14,786 bases of DNA from Nitriliruptoraceae bacterium (lineage in GTDB: Bacteria; Actinomycetota; Nitriliruptoria; Nitriliruptorales; Nitriliruptoraceae), in the NCBI GenBank assembly GCA_007121975.1, contig SKJO01000046.1, forward strand, positions 1 through 14,786. Reading direction: 5' to 3'. Of the stretch, positions 6,156-12,395 are shown piece after piece. A program made the translations under genes and the position numbers. Position 1 is the first letter of the stretch, and every line of letters begins with the position of its first letter. The notes below the pieces were generated by a model. That model searched no databases and was not told the origin of the DNA. It saw nothing but the letters and a program-made list of their open reading frames with translations.

Positions 6156-6718
6156 CTGGGACCTTCGGGGATCGGTGCGGCCGGGACGTGGTCGGTGACG
6201 TCGAGCAGGTCGACCACGACGACCAGCGGCTCATCGGGGGGAATCACGTCCTCGACGCCACGCTCACCGTAGGCCAGCTCGGCGGGCACGGTCAGCAGCC
6301 GCCGCCCGCCGACCCGCATACCGGCCAGACCCTGCTCGAGACCGGGGATCAGCGCGTTGGCCCCGAACGTCACACTGAGTGGCGCACCCCGCGCCCAGGA
6401 GTTGCGCACCACCCCACCGTCGGACCACCGCAGCATCGCCACGTGCGCGGTCAGGCGCCGCCCGACGACCGCGGGCGGTCCGCGCCCGACCACCAGGTCC
6501 TCGACGAGCAGCACGTCGGGTGCCGCCGCCCGGTCCTCGGGCAGCAGCCCGCCGAGCTCCGGGGCCTCACCACTCCCGGCCAGCGTGTCGGTGGCACTGC
6601 GCCCGGGGTCGACGGGGTCGTCCGCCTGGCAGCCCCCGAGCACCCCTGCGAGCAGCACCGCCACGAGCACCACCGGCCGCCGCCGGCCGCGCCGCCCGAG
6701 GCGGTAGCGTGGCCCCAT
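6152..6718 (-). CDS. FKBP-type peptidyl-prolyl isomerase-like lipoprotein
   Basis: This 188-residue protein begins with a lipoprotein signal: Arg-rich n-region, hydrophobic VVLVAVLLAGV and lipobox LGGC with C30. A disordered linker leads to an FKBP domain at ~70-175 (VEDLVVGRG, ALIPGLEQGLAGMRVGGRR, PAELAYG, IPPDEPLVVVVDLLDV). It should sit on the outer face of the membrane and help fold exported proteins. Compared by eye with FKBP12, Tyr82 is kept (Y150), but Trp59 is Leu127, Phe36-Asp37 is Val104-Arg105 and Phe99 is Val167, so catalysis may be weak. The start is uncertain: ATG 6718 lacks a good Shine-Dalgarno and shares CATG with the divergent antiporter. An in-frame ATG at 6730 is the alternative. 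Confidence 0.85.
   Translation of the reverse strand: MGPRYRLGRRGRRRPVVLVAVLLAGVLGGCQADDPVDPGRSATDTLAGSGEAPELGGLLPEDRAAAPDVLLVEDLVVGRGPPAVVGRRLTAHVAMLRWSDGGVVRNSWARGAPLSVTFGANALIPGLEQGLAGMRVGGRRLLTVPAELAYGERGVEDVIPPDEPLVVVVDLLDVTDHVPAAPIPEGPR
6705..6710 (+). promoter_or_regulatory. -10 element (TAGCGT) for a likely leaderless antiporter transcript
   Basis: TAGCGT is followed by exactly six bases and then the ATG at 6717, so a start site seven bases after the -10 would be the A of the start codon. No Shine-Dalgarno is present. Leaderless mRNAs are common in Actinomycetota. Confidence 0.5.
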
Positions 6719-7661
6719 GCTGCTCGCCATCGCCGGGGTCGTCGCCGGTCTGATCGCGTTGACCATCGCCGCTGACCATTTCGTCCTCGGCGCCGCGCGG
6801 CTGGCCGGTGTGCTGCGCCTGTCGCCGGTGGTCATCGGGGCGGTCGTGATCGGCTTCGGGACCAGCGCCCCGGAGATCGTGGTCAGTGGGCTTGCCGCCG
6901 CGCAGGGCTCGGTCGACCTCGGGGTCGGCAACGTCATCGGCTCCAACGTCGCCAACCTCACCCTCGTGCTCGGGACCGCGGCCCTGCTGACCCCGATCGT
7001 GGTGGTCTCCCCGGTGCTGCGCCGGGAGGCCCCCCTGTCGCTGCTGGCCGTGCTGCTGTTCGCCGTGCTGGTCCGCGACGGGCTGAGCCTCGTCGACGGG
7101 GCACTGCTGGCCGCCGCGCTGATCGGGTCGCTGACCATCATCGTACGCTCGGCCCGGGGCGGCGACGAGGAGTTGACCAGCGAGGTCGCCGAGTACCTCG
7201 ACGGCACCACGCCGTCCCCGGCCCGGGAGTGGACGCGAACCGGCATCGGGCTCGTGGTGACGGTCGCCGCCGCGCAGCTGCTGGTGGTCTCGGCCACCAC
7301 GATCGCCACGCAGCTCGGGCTCTCCGAGGGCTTCGTCGGCCTGACGATCGTGGCGATCGGGACCTCGCTGCCCGAGCTGGCCACCGCGGTGCAGGCCGCC
7401 CGCCGCCGCGAGCTGGACCTGATCGTGGGCAACCTGCTCGGCAGCAACCTGTTCAACGCCGGGGCGGTCGGCGCGACGCTCGCGTTCATCGGACCCGGGC
7501 AGGTGGCCGACCCGGCGGTGATGGGTCCGGCGCTGCTGCTGATGGTCGTGGTCGCGGCCGTGGCAACGCTGTTCATGGCCACCGGCCGCATCGTGCAGCG
7601 CTGGGAGGGCGCCGTGCTGCTGGTGGGCTACCTCGCCACGCTGCCGCTGCTGGCCCGCTGA
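6717..7661 (+). CDS. Calcium/sodium (CaCA superfamily, YrbG-like) antiporter
   Basis: This is a 314-residue multi-pass membrane protein with the two inverted alpha-repeats of the CaCA superfamily. Repeat 1 has GFGTSAPE (residues 46-53) and GNVIGSNVAN (71-80); repeat 2 has AIGTSLPE (213-220) and GNLLGSNLFN (238-247). The glutamates E53 and E220 are the expected cation-binding residues. About ten hydrophobic helices can be drawn, with a short charged loop between the halves (~145-172). The likely role is Ca2+ exchange with Na+ or H+ across the cytoplasmic membrane; the counter-ion is not determined by sequence. The ATG has no Shine-Dalgarno and overlaps the start codon of the divergent lipoprotein gene. 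The glutamine amidotransferase gene follows 63 bp downstream with its own ribosome binding site. Confidence 0.93.
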   Translation: MLLAIAGVVAGLIALTIAADHFVLGAARLAGVLRLSPVVIGAVVIGFGTSAPEIVVSGLAAAQGSVDLGVGNVIGSNVANLTLVLGTAALLTPIVVVSPVLRREAPLSLLAVLLFAVLVRDGLSLVDGALLAAALIGSLTIIVRSARGGDEELTSEVAEYLDGTTPSPAREWTRTGIGLVVTVAAAQLLVVSATTIATQLGLSEGFVGLTIVAIGTSLPELATAVQAARRRELDLIVGNLLGSNLFNAGAVGATLAFIGPGQVADPAVMGPALLLMVVVAAVATLFMATGRIVQRWEGAVLLVGYLATLPLLAR

Positions 7662-7671
7662 GCCCGCGCGC

Positions 7672-7677
7672 TAGCGT
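7672..7677 (+). promoter_or_regulatory. Possible -10 element (TAGCGT) for the amidotransferase gene
   Basis: CTAGCGTG lies just after the antiporter stop codon and 47 bases before the downstream ATG. It is the same hexamer seen at 6705, but here the gene has a Shine-Dalgarno. No clear -35 is visible. Confidence 0.3.
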
Positions 7678-7724
7678 GCCCGCCGCCCCCGACCACCCGC
7701 ATCCCTGCCCTCCGGGAGCCCGCC

Positions 7725-8453
7725 ATGGCCGACTCCGAGCTCGTCGTCCTGCAGCACCACCCGGCCACCGGCCCGTCGGCCTTCACGCCGGTCCTCGACC
7801 AACGCCCGGAGCTGGCCTGGCGGCTGGTCGACGTCGCCGCCGGTGATCCGCTGCCCGCGCCCGACGAGGCCGCCGGGCTGGTGGTGCTGGGCGGGCCGAT
7901 GGGCGTGCCCGACCGCGCCGAGCACCCGTGGATGGACGCCGAGCTCGCCCTGCTCACCGCCGCGGTCGACGCCGAGGTGCCGGTGCTCGGGGTGTGCCTG
8001 GGTGCGCAACTGCTCGCGACCGCACTCGGCGGCGCGGTGGAGCGCCGCGAGGTTCCCGAGATCGGCTACCTGCCGCTGGCCCGCACCGACGCCGGACGTG
8101 CCGACGCGGTGGCGGCCGGCTGGCCCGACGGGGCGGCGATGCTGTTCTCCCACGAGGACGAGGTGGTTGCGCTGCCCACGGGTGCCCTGCCGCTGCTCAC
8201 CGGCAGCCAGGGCGTGCCCGCCTGGCGCTCCGGCAGCGCGCACGCCGTGCAGTTCCACCCGGAGGTCACCGCCGCCCAACTCGGCGAGTGGCGCACCGTG
8301 CTCGAGGCGATGCTCGAGCGCGCCGGGCAGGACGCCGACGCCCTGCTGGCCGAGGCCGAGCGCCGCGAGCGCTACCACCGCAGCATCGGTGCGGCGCTGC
8401 TCACCCGCTGGTTGGACGTCGAGGTACTGCCCCGACGGCGCGGGGCGGGCTGA
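7725..8453 (+). CDS. Class I glutamine amidotransferase (GATase1-like)
   Basis: This 242-residue protein has the class I GATase fold. It has GLVVLGGPMGVPD (51-63, oxyanion region), the nucleophile elbow VLGVCLGAQL with Cys91, and AVQFHPEV with His178 and Glu180 completing the triad. Such domains release ammonia from glutamine for transfer to an acceptor. The protein is a free-standing domain related to the GuaA amidotransferase part, with a helical C-terminal extension of ~50 residues. No synthetase partner is adjacent, so the acceptor is unknown; gamma-glutamyl hydrolysis is another possibility. ATG 7725 has GGGAG six bases upstream. The gene converges on thrC with 22 bp between stop codons. 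Confidence 0.88.
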   Translation: MADSELVVLQHHPATGPSAFTPVLDQRPELAWRLVDVAAGDPLPAPDEAAGLVVLGGPMGVPDRAEHPWMDAELALLTAAVDAEVPVLGVCLGAQLLATALGGAVERREVPEIGYLPLARTDAGRADAVAAGWPDGAAMLFSHEDEVVALPTGALPLLTGSQGVPAWRSGSAHAVQFHPEVTAAQLGEWRTVLEAMLERAGQDADALLAEAERRERYHRSIGAALLTRWLDVEVLPRRRGAG

Positions 8454-8475
8454 GCGGGGCGACGGGGGCTCCCGG

Positions 8476-9768
8476 TCACCCTCGAGCGGCCCGCGCCGTG
8501 CGCCAGTCGCGCAGCGACGGCCCGGTGCGCAGGGTCGGCCCGACCGTGTCGGCGAGCACGTCCACGGTCTTGTAGCCGTCGCCGGAGATCATCGCCACGA
8601 CCCGCTCGTCGCGGCCGACCACCCCCTGCCGAGCCAGCGCGGCCAGGGTGGCCACGGTCACGCCACCGGCGGTCTCGGCGAACACGCCCTCGGTGCGGGC
8701 GAGCAGACCGATGCCGGCCACCACCTCGGCGTCGGAGACGTGGCCGATGGCCCCGCCGGTCTCTGCGGCCACCCGCAGCGCGTAGCGGCCGTCGGCCGGG
8801 TCGCCGATCGCCAGCGAGCGGGCGATGGTGTCCGGCCGCTGGGGCACGACCTCGCCGTCACCGCGGGTGAAGGCGGCCGCGACCGGCGAGCACCCGGTGG
8901 CCTGCGCGCCGGAGATCCTGGGGATCCCGCCGTCCACCAGCCCGTGGTCGCGCAGCTGCCCGAAGGCGCGGTGCACCTTGGTGAGCATGGACCCCGAGGC
9001 CACCGGCAGCACGACGTGGTCGGGCAGCGTCCAGCCGAGCTGCTCGGCGATCTCGAACCCGATGGTCTTGGAGCCCTCGGCGTAGAACGGGCGCAGGTTG
9101 ATGTTGACGAACCCCCACTCCTCCCGTTCGGCGAGCTCGCTGCACAGGCGGTTGACCTGGTCGTAGGTGCCGCGCACCGCCACCACCTCGGCGCCGTACA
9201 CCGCCGAGGCCACGATCTTTCCCACCTCGAGGTCCTCGGGAATGAACACGTAGGCGTCCAGCCCGCTCGACGCCGCGTGGGCGGCCACCGCGTTGGCGAG
9301 GTTGCCGGTCGAGGCGCAGGCAACGGTGGTGAACCCCAGCGCCCGCGCCGCCGACAGCGCGACGCTGACGACCCGGTCCTTGAACGACCCCGACGGGTTG
9401 CGGGTGTCGTCCTTGAGCCACAGCTCGCCGAGCCCGAGCGCGGCGGCCAGCCGCGGCGCGGGTCGCAGTGGGGTGAGCCCCGCGCCGAGGTCGACACGAT
9501 GGGCGGGGTCGGGGCCGAGCACCGGCAGCAGGTCGGCATAGCGCCACAGCGACGGCGGGCCGGCTTCGATGCGTGCGCGGGTCGCCCGCGCGGTCACGGC
9601 CGGGTCGTACACCACCTCGAGCGGGCCGAGACAGTCGCTGCAGACGTAGCGGGCGCCGACCGGCTCGGGCGCGCCGCACTCACGGCAGCGAAGTCCGGTG
9701 ACGTTCGCACGCAGCTGGTCCGGGGCCGGAGCGGCAAGCGGGCCAGCGGGGACACGTAGGGTGTGCAT
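8476..9768 (-). CDS. thrC: Threonine synthase
   Basis: This 430-residue PLP enzyme converts O-phosphohomoserine to threonine in the cytoplasm. The N-terminus carries a zinc-ribbon-like set of cysteines (C28-x2-C31 and C43-x2-C46), as in a subgroup of threonine synthases. The PLP lysine is K130 in NPSGSFKDR; STGNLANA (153-160) is the substrate/phosphate loop seen in this fold; SGDGYK (395-400) lies near the C-terminus. Length and order fit ThrC rather than threonine dehydratase or cysteate synthase, although the latter is a close relative. ATG 9768 has AGGAG six bases upstream. The gene is single, with no homoserine or methionine genes alongside. Its ~250-nt leader contains a SAM-I riboswitch, so expression should respond to S-adenosylmethionine. 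Confidence 0.93.
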   Translation of the reverse strand: MHTLRVPAGPLAAPAPDQLRANVTGLRCRECGAPEPVGARYVCSDCLGPLEVVYDPAVTARATRARIEAGPPSLWRYADLLPVLGPDPAHRVDLGAGLTPLRPAPRLAAALGLGELWLKDDTRNPSGSFKDRVVSVALSAARALGFTTVACASTGNLANAVAAHAASSGLDAYVFIPEDLEVGKIVASAVYGAEVVAVRGTYDQVNRLCSELAEREEWGFVNINLRPFYAEGSKTIGFEIAEQLGWTLPDHVVLPVASGSMLTKVHRAFGQLRDHGLVDGGIPRISGAQATGCSPVAAAFTRGDGEVVPQRPDTIARSLAIGDPADGRYALRVAAETGGAIGHVSDAEVVAGIGLLARTEGVFAETAGGVTVATLAALARQGVVGRDERVVAMISGDGYKTVDVLADTVGPTLRTGPSLRDWRTARAARG

Positions 9769-9780
9769 CGCGATCTCCTG

Positions 9781-9894
9781 TCCTCATCGTTCCCGTCGGC
9801 GCAGAACGCGTCCGACCGGTCGGAGACCACCGGAGGGTCCGACGGCCTCCCCGCCTGCCGGCCGTCGTGAGGGGGATCGGGCACGTGCCCGTTC
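9781..9894 (-). promoter_or_regulatory. Expression platform of the thrC riboswitch leader
   Basis: Between aptamer and start codon the leader holds a 14-bp palindrome CGGGCACGTGCCCG (9878-9891), a 7-bp stem GACGGCC...GGCCGTC (9841-9847/9860-9866), a 14-bp palindrome TCCGACCGGTCGGA (9811-9824) and GATGAGGAC (9788-9780) just before the AGGAG Shine-Dalgarno. No U tract follows any hairpin, so translational (or Rho-dependent) control is more likely than an intrinsic terminator. Confidence 0.55.
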
Positions 9895-10011
9895 GCTCAT
9901 CGACACCGCCAGCCTGACGGGTCCGGGTTTGGCACCTTCCGACCCGGACCTTCCGGATGCGGGGTTGCCGAGGCGTCGACGGGCCCGAGCCCTCGACCTC
10001 TCTGGATGAGC
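9895..10011 (-). ncRNA. SAM-I (S-box) riboswitch aptamer
   Basis: On the minus strand, P1 is a perfect 7-bp helix, GCTCATC (10011-10005) with GATGAGC (9901-9895). Inside it the S-box core appears in order: CAGAGAGG, GAGGG...GGGCCC and GTCGACGCC of the P2/kink-turn arm, CGGCAACC, a P3 hairpin (ATCCGGA-AGG-TCCGGGT flanked by CC/GG), AAGGTGCCAAACCC, and a short P4 hairpin before the P1 return. This matches the S-box consensus (AGAG, GGCAACC, AAGGUGCnAA, GAUGAG) closely. SAM-I aptamers bind S-adenosylmethionine and usually switch off methionine and SAM genes. It lies just upstream of thrC on the same strand. SAM-IV is the nearest alternative but has a different core arrangement. Confidence 0.93.
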
Positions 10012-10023
10012 ACCAGTGCGCGA

Positions 10024-10052
10024 AGCATGCCAGCCCAGCGCGCGAACGGCAA
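10024..10052 (-). promoter_or_regulatory. Promoter for the riboswitch-thrC transcript
   Basis: On the minus strand, TTGCCG (10052-10047) and CATGCT (10029-10024) are separated by exactly 17 bases. Start of transcription would be expected near 10017, six bases before the P1 helix of the aptamer, which is where a riboswitch transcript should begin. Confidence 0.55.
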
Positions 10053-10107
10053 CGAAGTCGGGGGTCGGGCATGATCAACCCAGCATCCGAGCCCCGAGGC
10101 CAGCACC

Positions 10108-11067
10108 GTGACCGACTCGACCCGCGCGCGTTTCCGGGCCCGCACCCGCCACCACACGGAGTTCGACGGTCGCGACCTCGCCCGCCGCAAACGCGCGTTG
10201 GGGTTGACCGCGGCGGTGGTGATCCCGGCCCGCAACGAGGCACCGACCGTCGGGCACGTGGCGGGCACGCTGGCCCGGCACCTGCGCGACGAGGTCGGGC
10301 TGCTCGACGAGGTCCTGGTGGTCGATGCCGACTCGACCGACGGCACCGGACAGCTCGCCGAGCAGGCCGGCGCCCGGGTCGTGCGCCAGTCCGAGGTGCT
10401 GCCCGGCGCCGGCACTGCGCTGGGCAAGGGCGAGGCGATGTGGAAGGGCCTGGCCGCCAGCTCCAGCGACCTGCTGGTGTTCGTCGACGCCGACATCCGC
10501 GACATCGGTCCACGCTTCGTGGTGGGACTGCTCGGCCCGCTGCTCACCGACCCGTCCGTAGCCTTCGTCAAGGCCACCTACGACCGGCCGCTGCACGTGG
10601 GTGACACCGCGCAGGCGTCCGGCGGCGGACGGGTCACCGAGCTGCTCGCCCGGCCGCTGATCAGCGCCTTCTGGCCCGAGCTGAGCTGGCTGGCCCAGCC
10701 GCTGTCGGGCGAGATCGCTGGACGGCGTCACCTGCTCGAGTCCCTGCCGTTCGTGCGTGGCTATGGCATCGAGCTGGCGATGCTGGTCGACATCCTCGAC
10801 CGCTATGGCGCCGATGCCATCACCCAGGTGGATCTCGGCCGGCGCATCCACGACCACCAGGACCTCGATGCGCTGGGCCGGATGGCTGCCGAGATCCTGC
10901 AGGTCGCGCTCGACAGGCTCTCGCGGCAGGGGCGCCTTGCGCTGACCGACGCGCTGGGCAACGAGCTGCTCCAGCCCCGGCGTGACGAGAACGGCCGGCT
11001 GGAGCTGATCAGCCACCCCGTGACCCACGATGAGCGCCCACCGATGGCCGATCGGACGCGCGGCTGA
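10108..11067 (+). CDS. gpgS: Glucosyl-3-phosphoglycerate synthase (GT81)
   Basis: This 319-residue GT-A-fold glycosyltransferase transfers glucose from an NDP-glucose to 3-phosphoglycerate. That is the first step to glucosylglycerate and, in mycobacteria, to methylglucose lipopolysaccharides. It shows AAVVIPARNEAPTVG (35-49, nucleotide-sugar binding), LVVDADSTDGT (70-80), LGKGEAMWKGL (105-115), the metal-binding FVDADI (D127-A-D129), LSGEIAGRR (199-207), VRGYGIE (216-222) and RIHDHQDL (246-253), with histidines where the family coordinates metal. The GTG start has GAGG about eight bases upstream. The usual phosphatase partner (GpgP) is not in this window. A receiver-domain gene follows 101 bp downstream. 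The N-terminal ~30 residues are Arg-rich. Confidence 0.93.
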   Translation: MTDSTRARFRARTRHHTEFDGRDLARRKRALGLTAAVVIPARNEAPTVGHVAGTLARHLRDEVGLLDEVLVVDADSTDGTGQLAEQAGARVVRQSEVLPGAGTALGKGEAMWKGLAASSSDLLVFVDADIRDIGPRFVVGLLGPLLTDPSVAFVKATYDRPLHVGDTAQASGGGRVTELLARPLISAFWPELSWLAQPLSGEIAGRRHLLESLPFVRGYGIELAMLVDILDRYGADAITQVDLGRRIHDHQDLDALGRMAAEILQVALDRLSRQGRLALTDALGNELLQPRRDENGRLELISHPVTHDERPPMADRTRG

Positions 11068-11101
11068 CCCCGTCGATCGCCGTCGGACGTGCAGACAACG
11101 C

Positions 11102-11107
11102 TACGGT
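11102..11107 (+). promoter_or_regulatory. Possible -10 element (TACGGT) for the receiver gene
   Basis: CTACGGTC lies 61 bases before the ATG. An alternative -10, GATACT, sits a few bases downstream (11112-11117). Neither has an obvious -35, so the promoter is only tentatively placed. Confidence 0.3.
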
Positions 11108-11168
11108 CGGGGATACTGAGGCCGACGAGAACAGCAGACCCCTCCGTGCAGCCAGGGAAGGTTCCCCC

Positions 11169-11609
11169 ATGACCGAGCGCAAGCGGATCCTCGTCGTCGA
11201 CGACGAACCCGACGTCCTGCTGCTGTGCCGGGTCAACCTCGAGTTCGAGGGCTTCGAGGTGCTCGAGGCCAGCAACGGCGAGGATGCGCTCGAGATGGTG
11301 CGCTCCGAGCGCCCCGATGCGGTGCTGCTCGACGTCATGATGCCCCGGATGGACGGCTGGCAGGTCCTCGAGCAACTCAAGGCCGACGAGGACGTCGCCG
11401 ACATCCCCGTGGTGATGCTCACGGCCAAGGTCCAGGACCAGGATCAGATCCGCGGCTGGTCACGCGGCGCCGCGGAGTACATCACCAAGCCCTTCTCCCC
11501 GCTGTCGCTCTCGCAGGTCCTGCAGGACGTGCTCGAGACCGACCCCGAGGAGGAGGAGCGTCGCCGCCAGATGATCCTCGAGAAGCTGCAACTGCTGCAG
11601 GGTTCCTGA
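11169..11609 (+). CDS. Single-domain response regulator (CheY-like receiver)
   Basis: This 146-residue protein consists of one receiver domain with the full phosphorylation site: acidic pair D11-D12 in VVDDEPD, phospho-acceptor D55 in VLLDVMMPRMDG, T85 in VMLTAK and K107 in ITKPFSP. No DNA-binding or enzymatic output domain follows. The tail (125-146) is a charged helix (DPEEEERRRQ). Such proteins act by binding partners or within a phosphorelay, and no histidine kinase is encoded nearby. ATG 11169 has AAGG seven bases upstream, inside a GGGAA-GG-TTCCC inverted repeat that could mask the ribosome binding site. It follows gpgS on the same strand and converges on the LytR_C gene. Confidence 0.92.
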   Translation: MTERKRILVVDDEPDVLLLCRVNLEFEGFEVLEASNGEDALEMVRSERPDAVLLDVMMPRMDGWQVLEQLKADEDVADIPVVMLTAKVQDQDQIRGWSRGAAEYITKPFSPLSLSQVLQDVLETDPEEEERRRQMILEKLQLLQGS

Positions 11610-11675
11610 CCCCGTCGCGAGGACATCGTCGCTCCGGGCCGCTCGACCCGGCCGGCGCTGCGCCCTCGGCGGCGT

Positions 11676-12386
11676 TCAGCCCCGGTCCGCACCGATCACG
11701 ACGTGGACCATCACCTGCGTCGACAGGTTGGTCTGCTGGCGCACGTCACCGATGCCGAGCTCCTCGGCCACCTGCTGCGCCTGCGCGACATACCCGGCGG
11801 TGTACTGCACCGAGGATGAGGTGTTGGACCGGGCGCGGTTCTCCGCGATGACCCGGTAGTCCGCGTCGCGCAACTGCTGGGCCGCAGCACGCGATGCCGA
11901 GCCGTCCCCGGCCGGGTTGCCGTTGAGCACCTGCACCGTGATCTCGCCCGGCGGGAACTGCGGCTGCGGATCGGGGTCGGGCTCTGGTTCGGGCTCTGGC
12001 TCTGGCTCTGGTTCGGGCTCTGGTTCGGGCTCTGGTTCGGGATCAGGGTCCGGCTGCGGTTCGGGCTCTGGTTCCGGCTCAGGGTCCGGCTGCGGTTCGG
12101 GCTCGGGATCCGGCGCGGGTTCGGGTTCCGCCGCTTCGCCGTCGGCATCTGCCTCGGCATCGGCGGGGTCCTCCTCTTCCACCACCTCGATGTCGTCGCC
12201 GTCGGCCACCAGCAGCGTGTCGTCGTCACCGACCGCGCCGATGACCCAGAACACGAACGCCGGCACGCCGACGATGGCCACCGCCCCGAGCAGCGCACGC
12301 ATGGCCGCGGAGCGCAACGGAGGGTCGGAGGGCGCAGACGGCGAACCGTCCGGCCGGGAGGTCGTGGTCGTGGTGGTGTCACTCAC
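11676..12386 (-). CDS. VirR-like membrane protein with C-terminal LytR_C domain
   Basis: This 236-residue protein has a short Thr/Ser-rich cytoplasmic N-terminus, one membrane helix (~31-51), an acidic segment, a long Pro-Glu/Asp linker (~87-143, mostly PE and PD dipeptides) and a C-terminal LytR_C domain (~148-233; ITVQVLNGN ... VMVHVVIG). It is thus an extracellular LytR_C domain on a rigid stalk. The same order, DUF3263 then LytR_C, occurs in mycobacteria as Rv0430-Rv0431, where Rv0431 (VirR) affects envelope integrity and vesicle release; the function here is inferred from that. The GTG start at 12386 has AAGG seven bases upstream and lies only nine bases past the DUF3263 stop. The catalytic LCP domain is absent, so this is not a LytR ligase. 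Confidence 0.87.
   Translation of the reverse strand: MSDTTTTTTSRPDGSPSAPSDPPLRSAAMRALLGAVAIVGVPAFVFWVIGAVGDDDTLLVADGDDIEVVEEEDPADAEADADGEAAEPEPAPDPEPEPQPDPEPEPEPEPQPDPDPEPEPEPEPEPEPEPEPEPEPDPDPQPQFPPGEITVQVLNGNPAGDGSASRAAAQQLRDADYRVIAENRARSNTSSSVQYTAGYVAQAQQVAEELGIGDVRQQTNLSTQVMVHVVIGADRG
11958..12128 (-). repeat. Pro-Glu coding microsatellite in the VirR-like gene
   Basis: The linker is encoded by near-perfect 6- and 12-bp units (GAACCAGAGCCC and variants with PD and PQ steps). Synonymous changes between units show it is not a recent pure expansion. Copy number changes would stay in frame. Confidence 0.85.
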
Positions 12387-12395
12387 CGGCGTGCC

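Noticed and set aside
7843..9759. A 638-residue plus-strand open frame across the amidotransferase and thrC
   Set aside because: It is out of frame with the amidotransferase and antisense to threonine synthase, both of which have complete active-site motifs.
9895..10011. T-box or threonine attenuator upstream of thrC
   Set aside because: There is no T-box TGGNACC core and no leader peptide rich in Thr codons; the conserved bases match the S-box instead.
11634..11651. CCGGG...CCCGG stem between the receiver and LytR_C genes
   Set aside because: Five-base GC stems arise often by chance at this composition, and no T tract follows.
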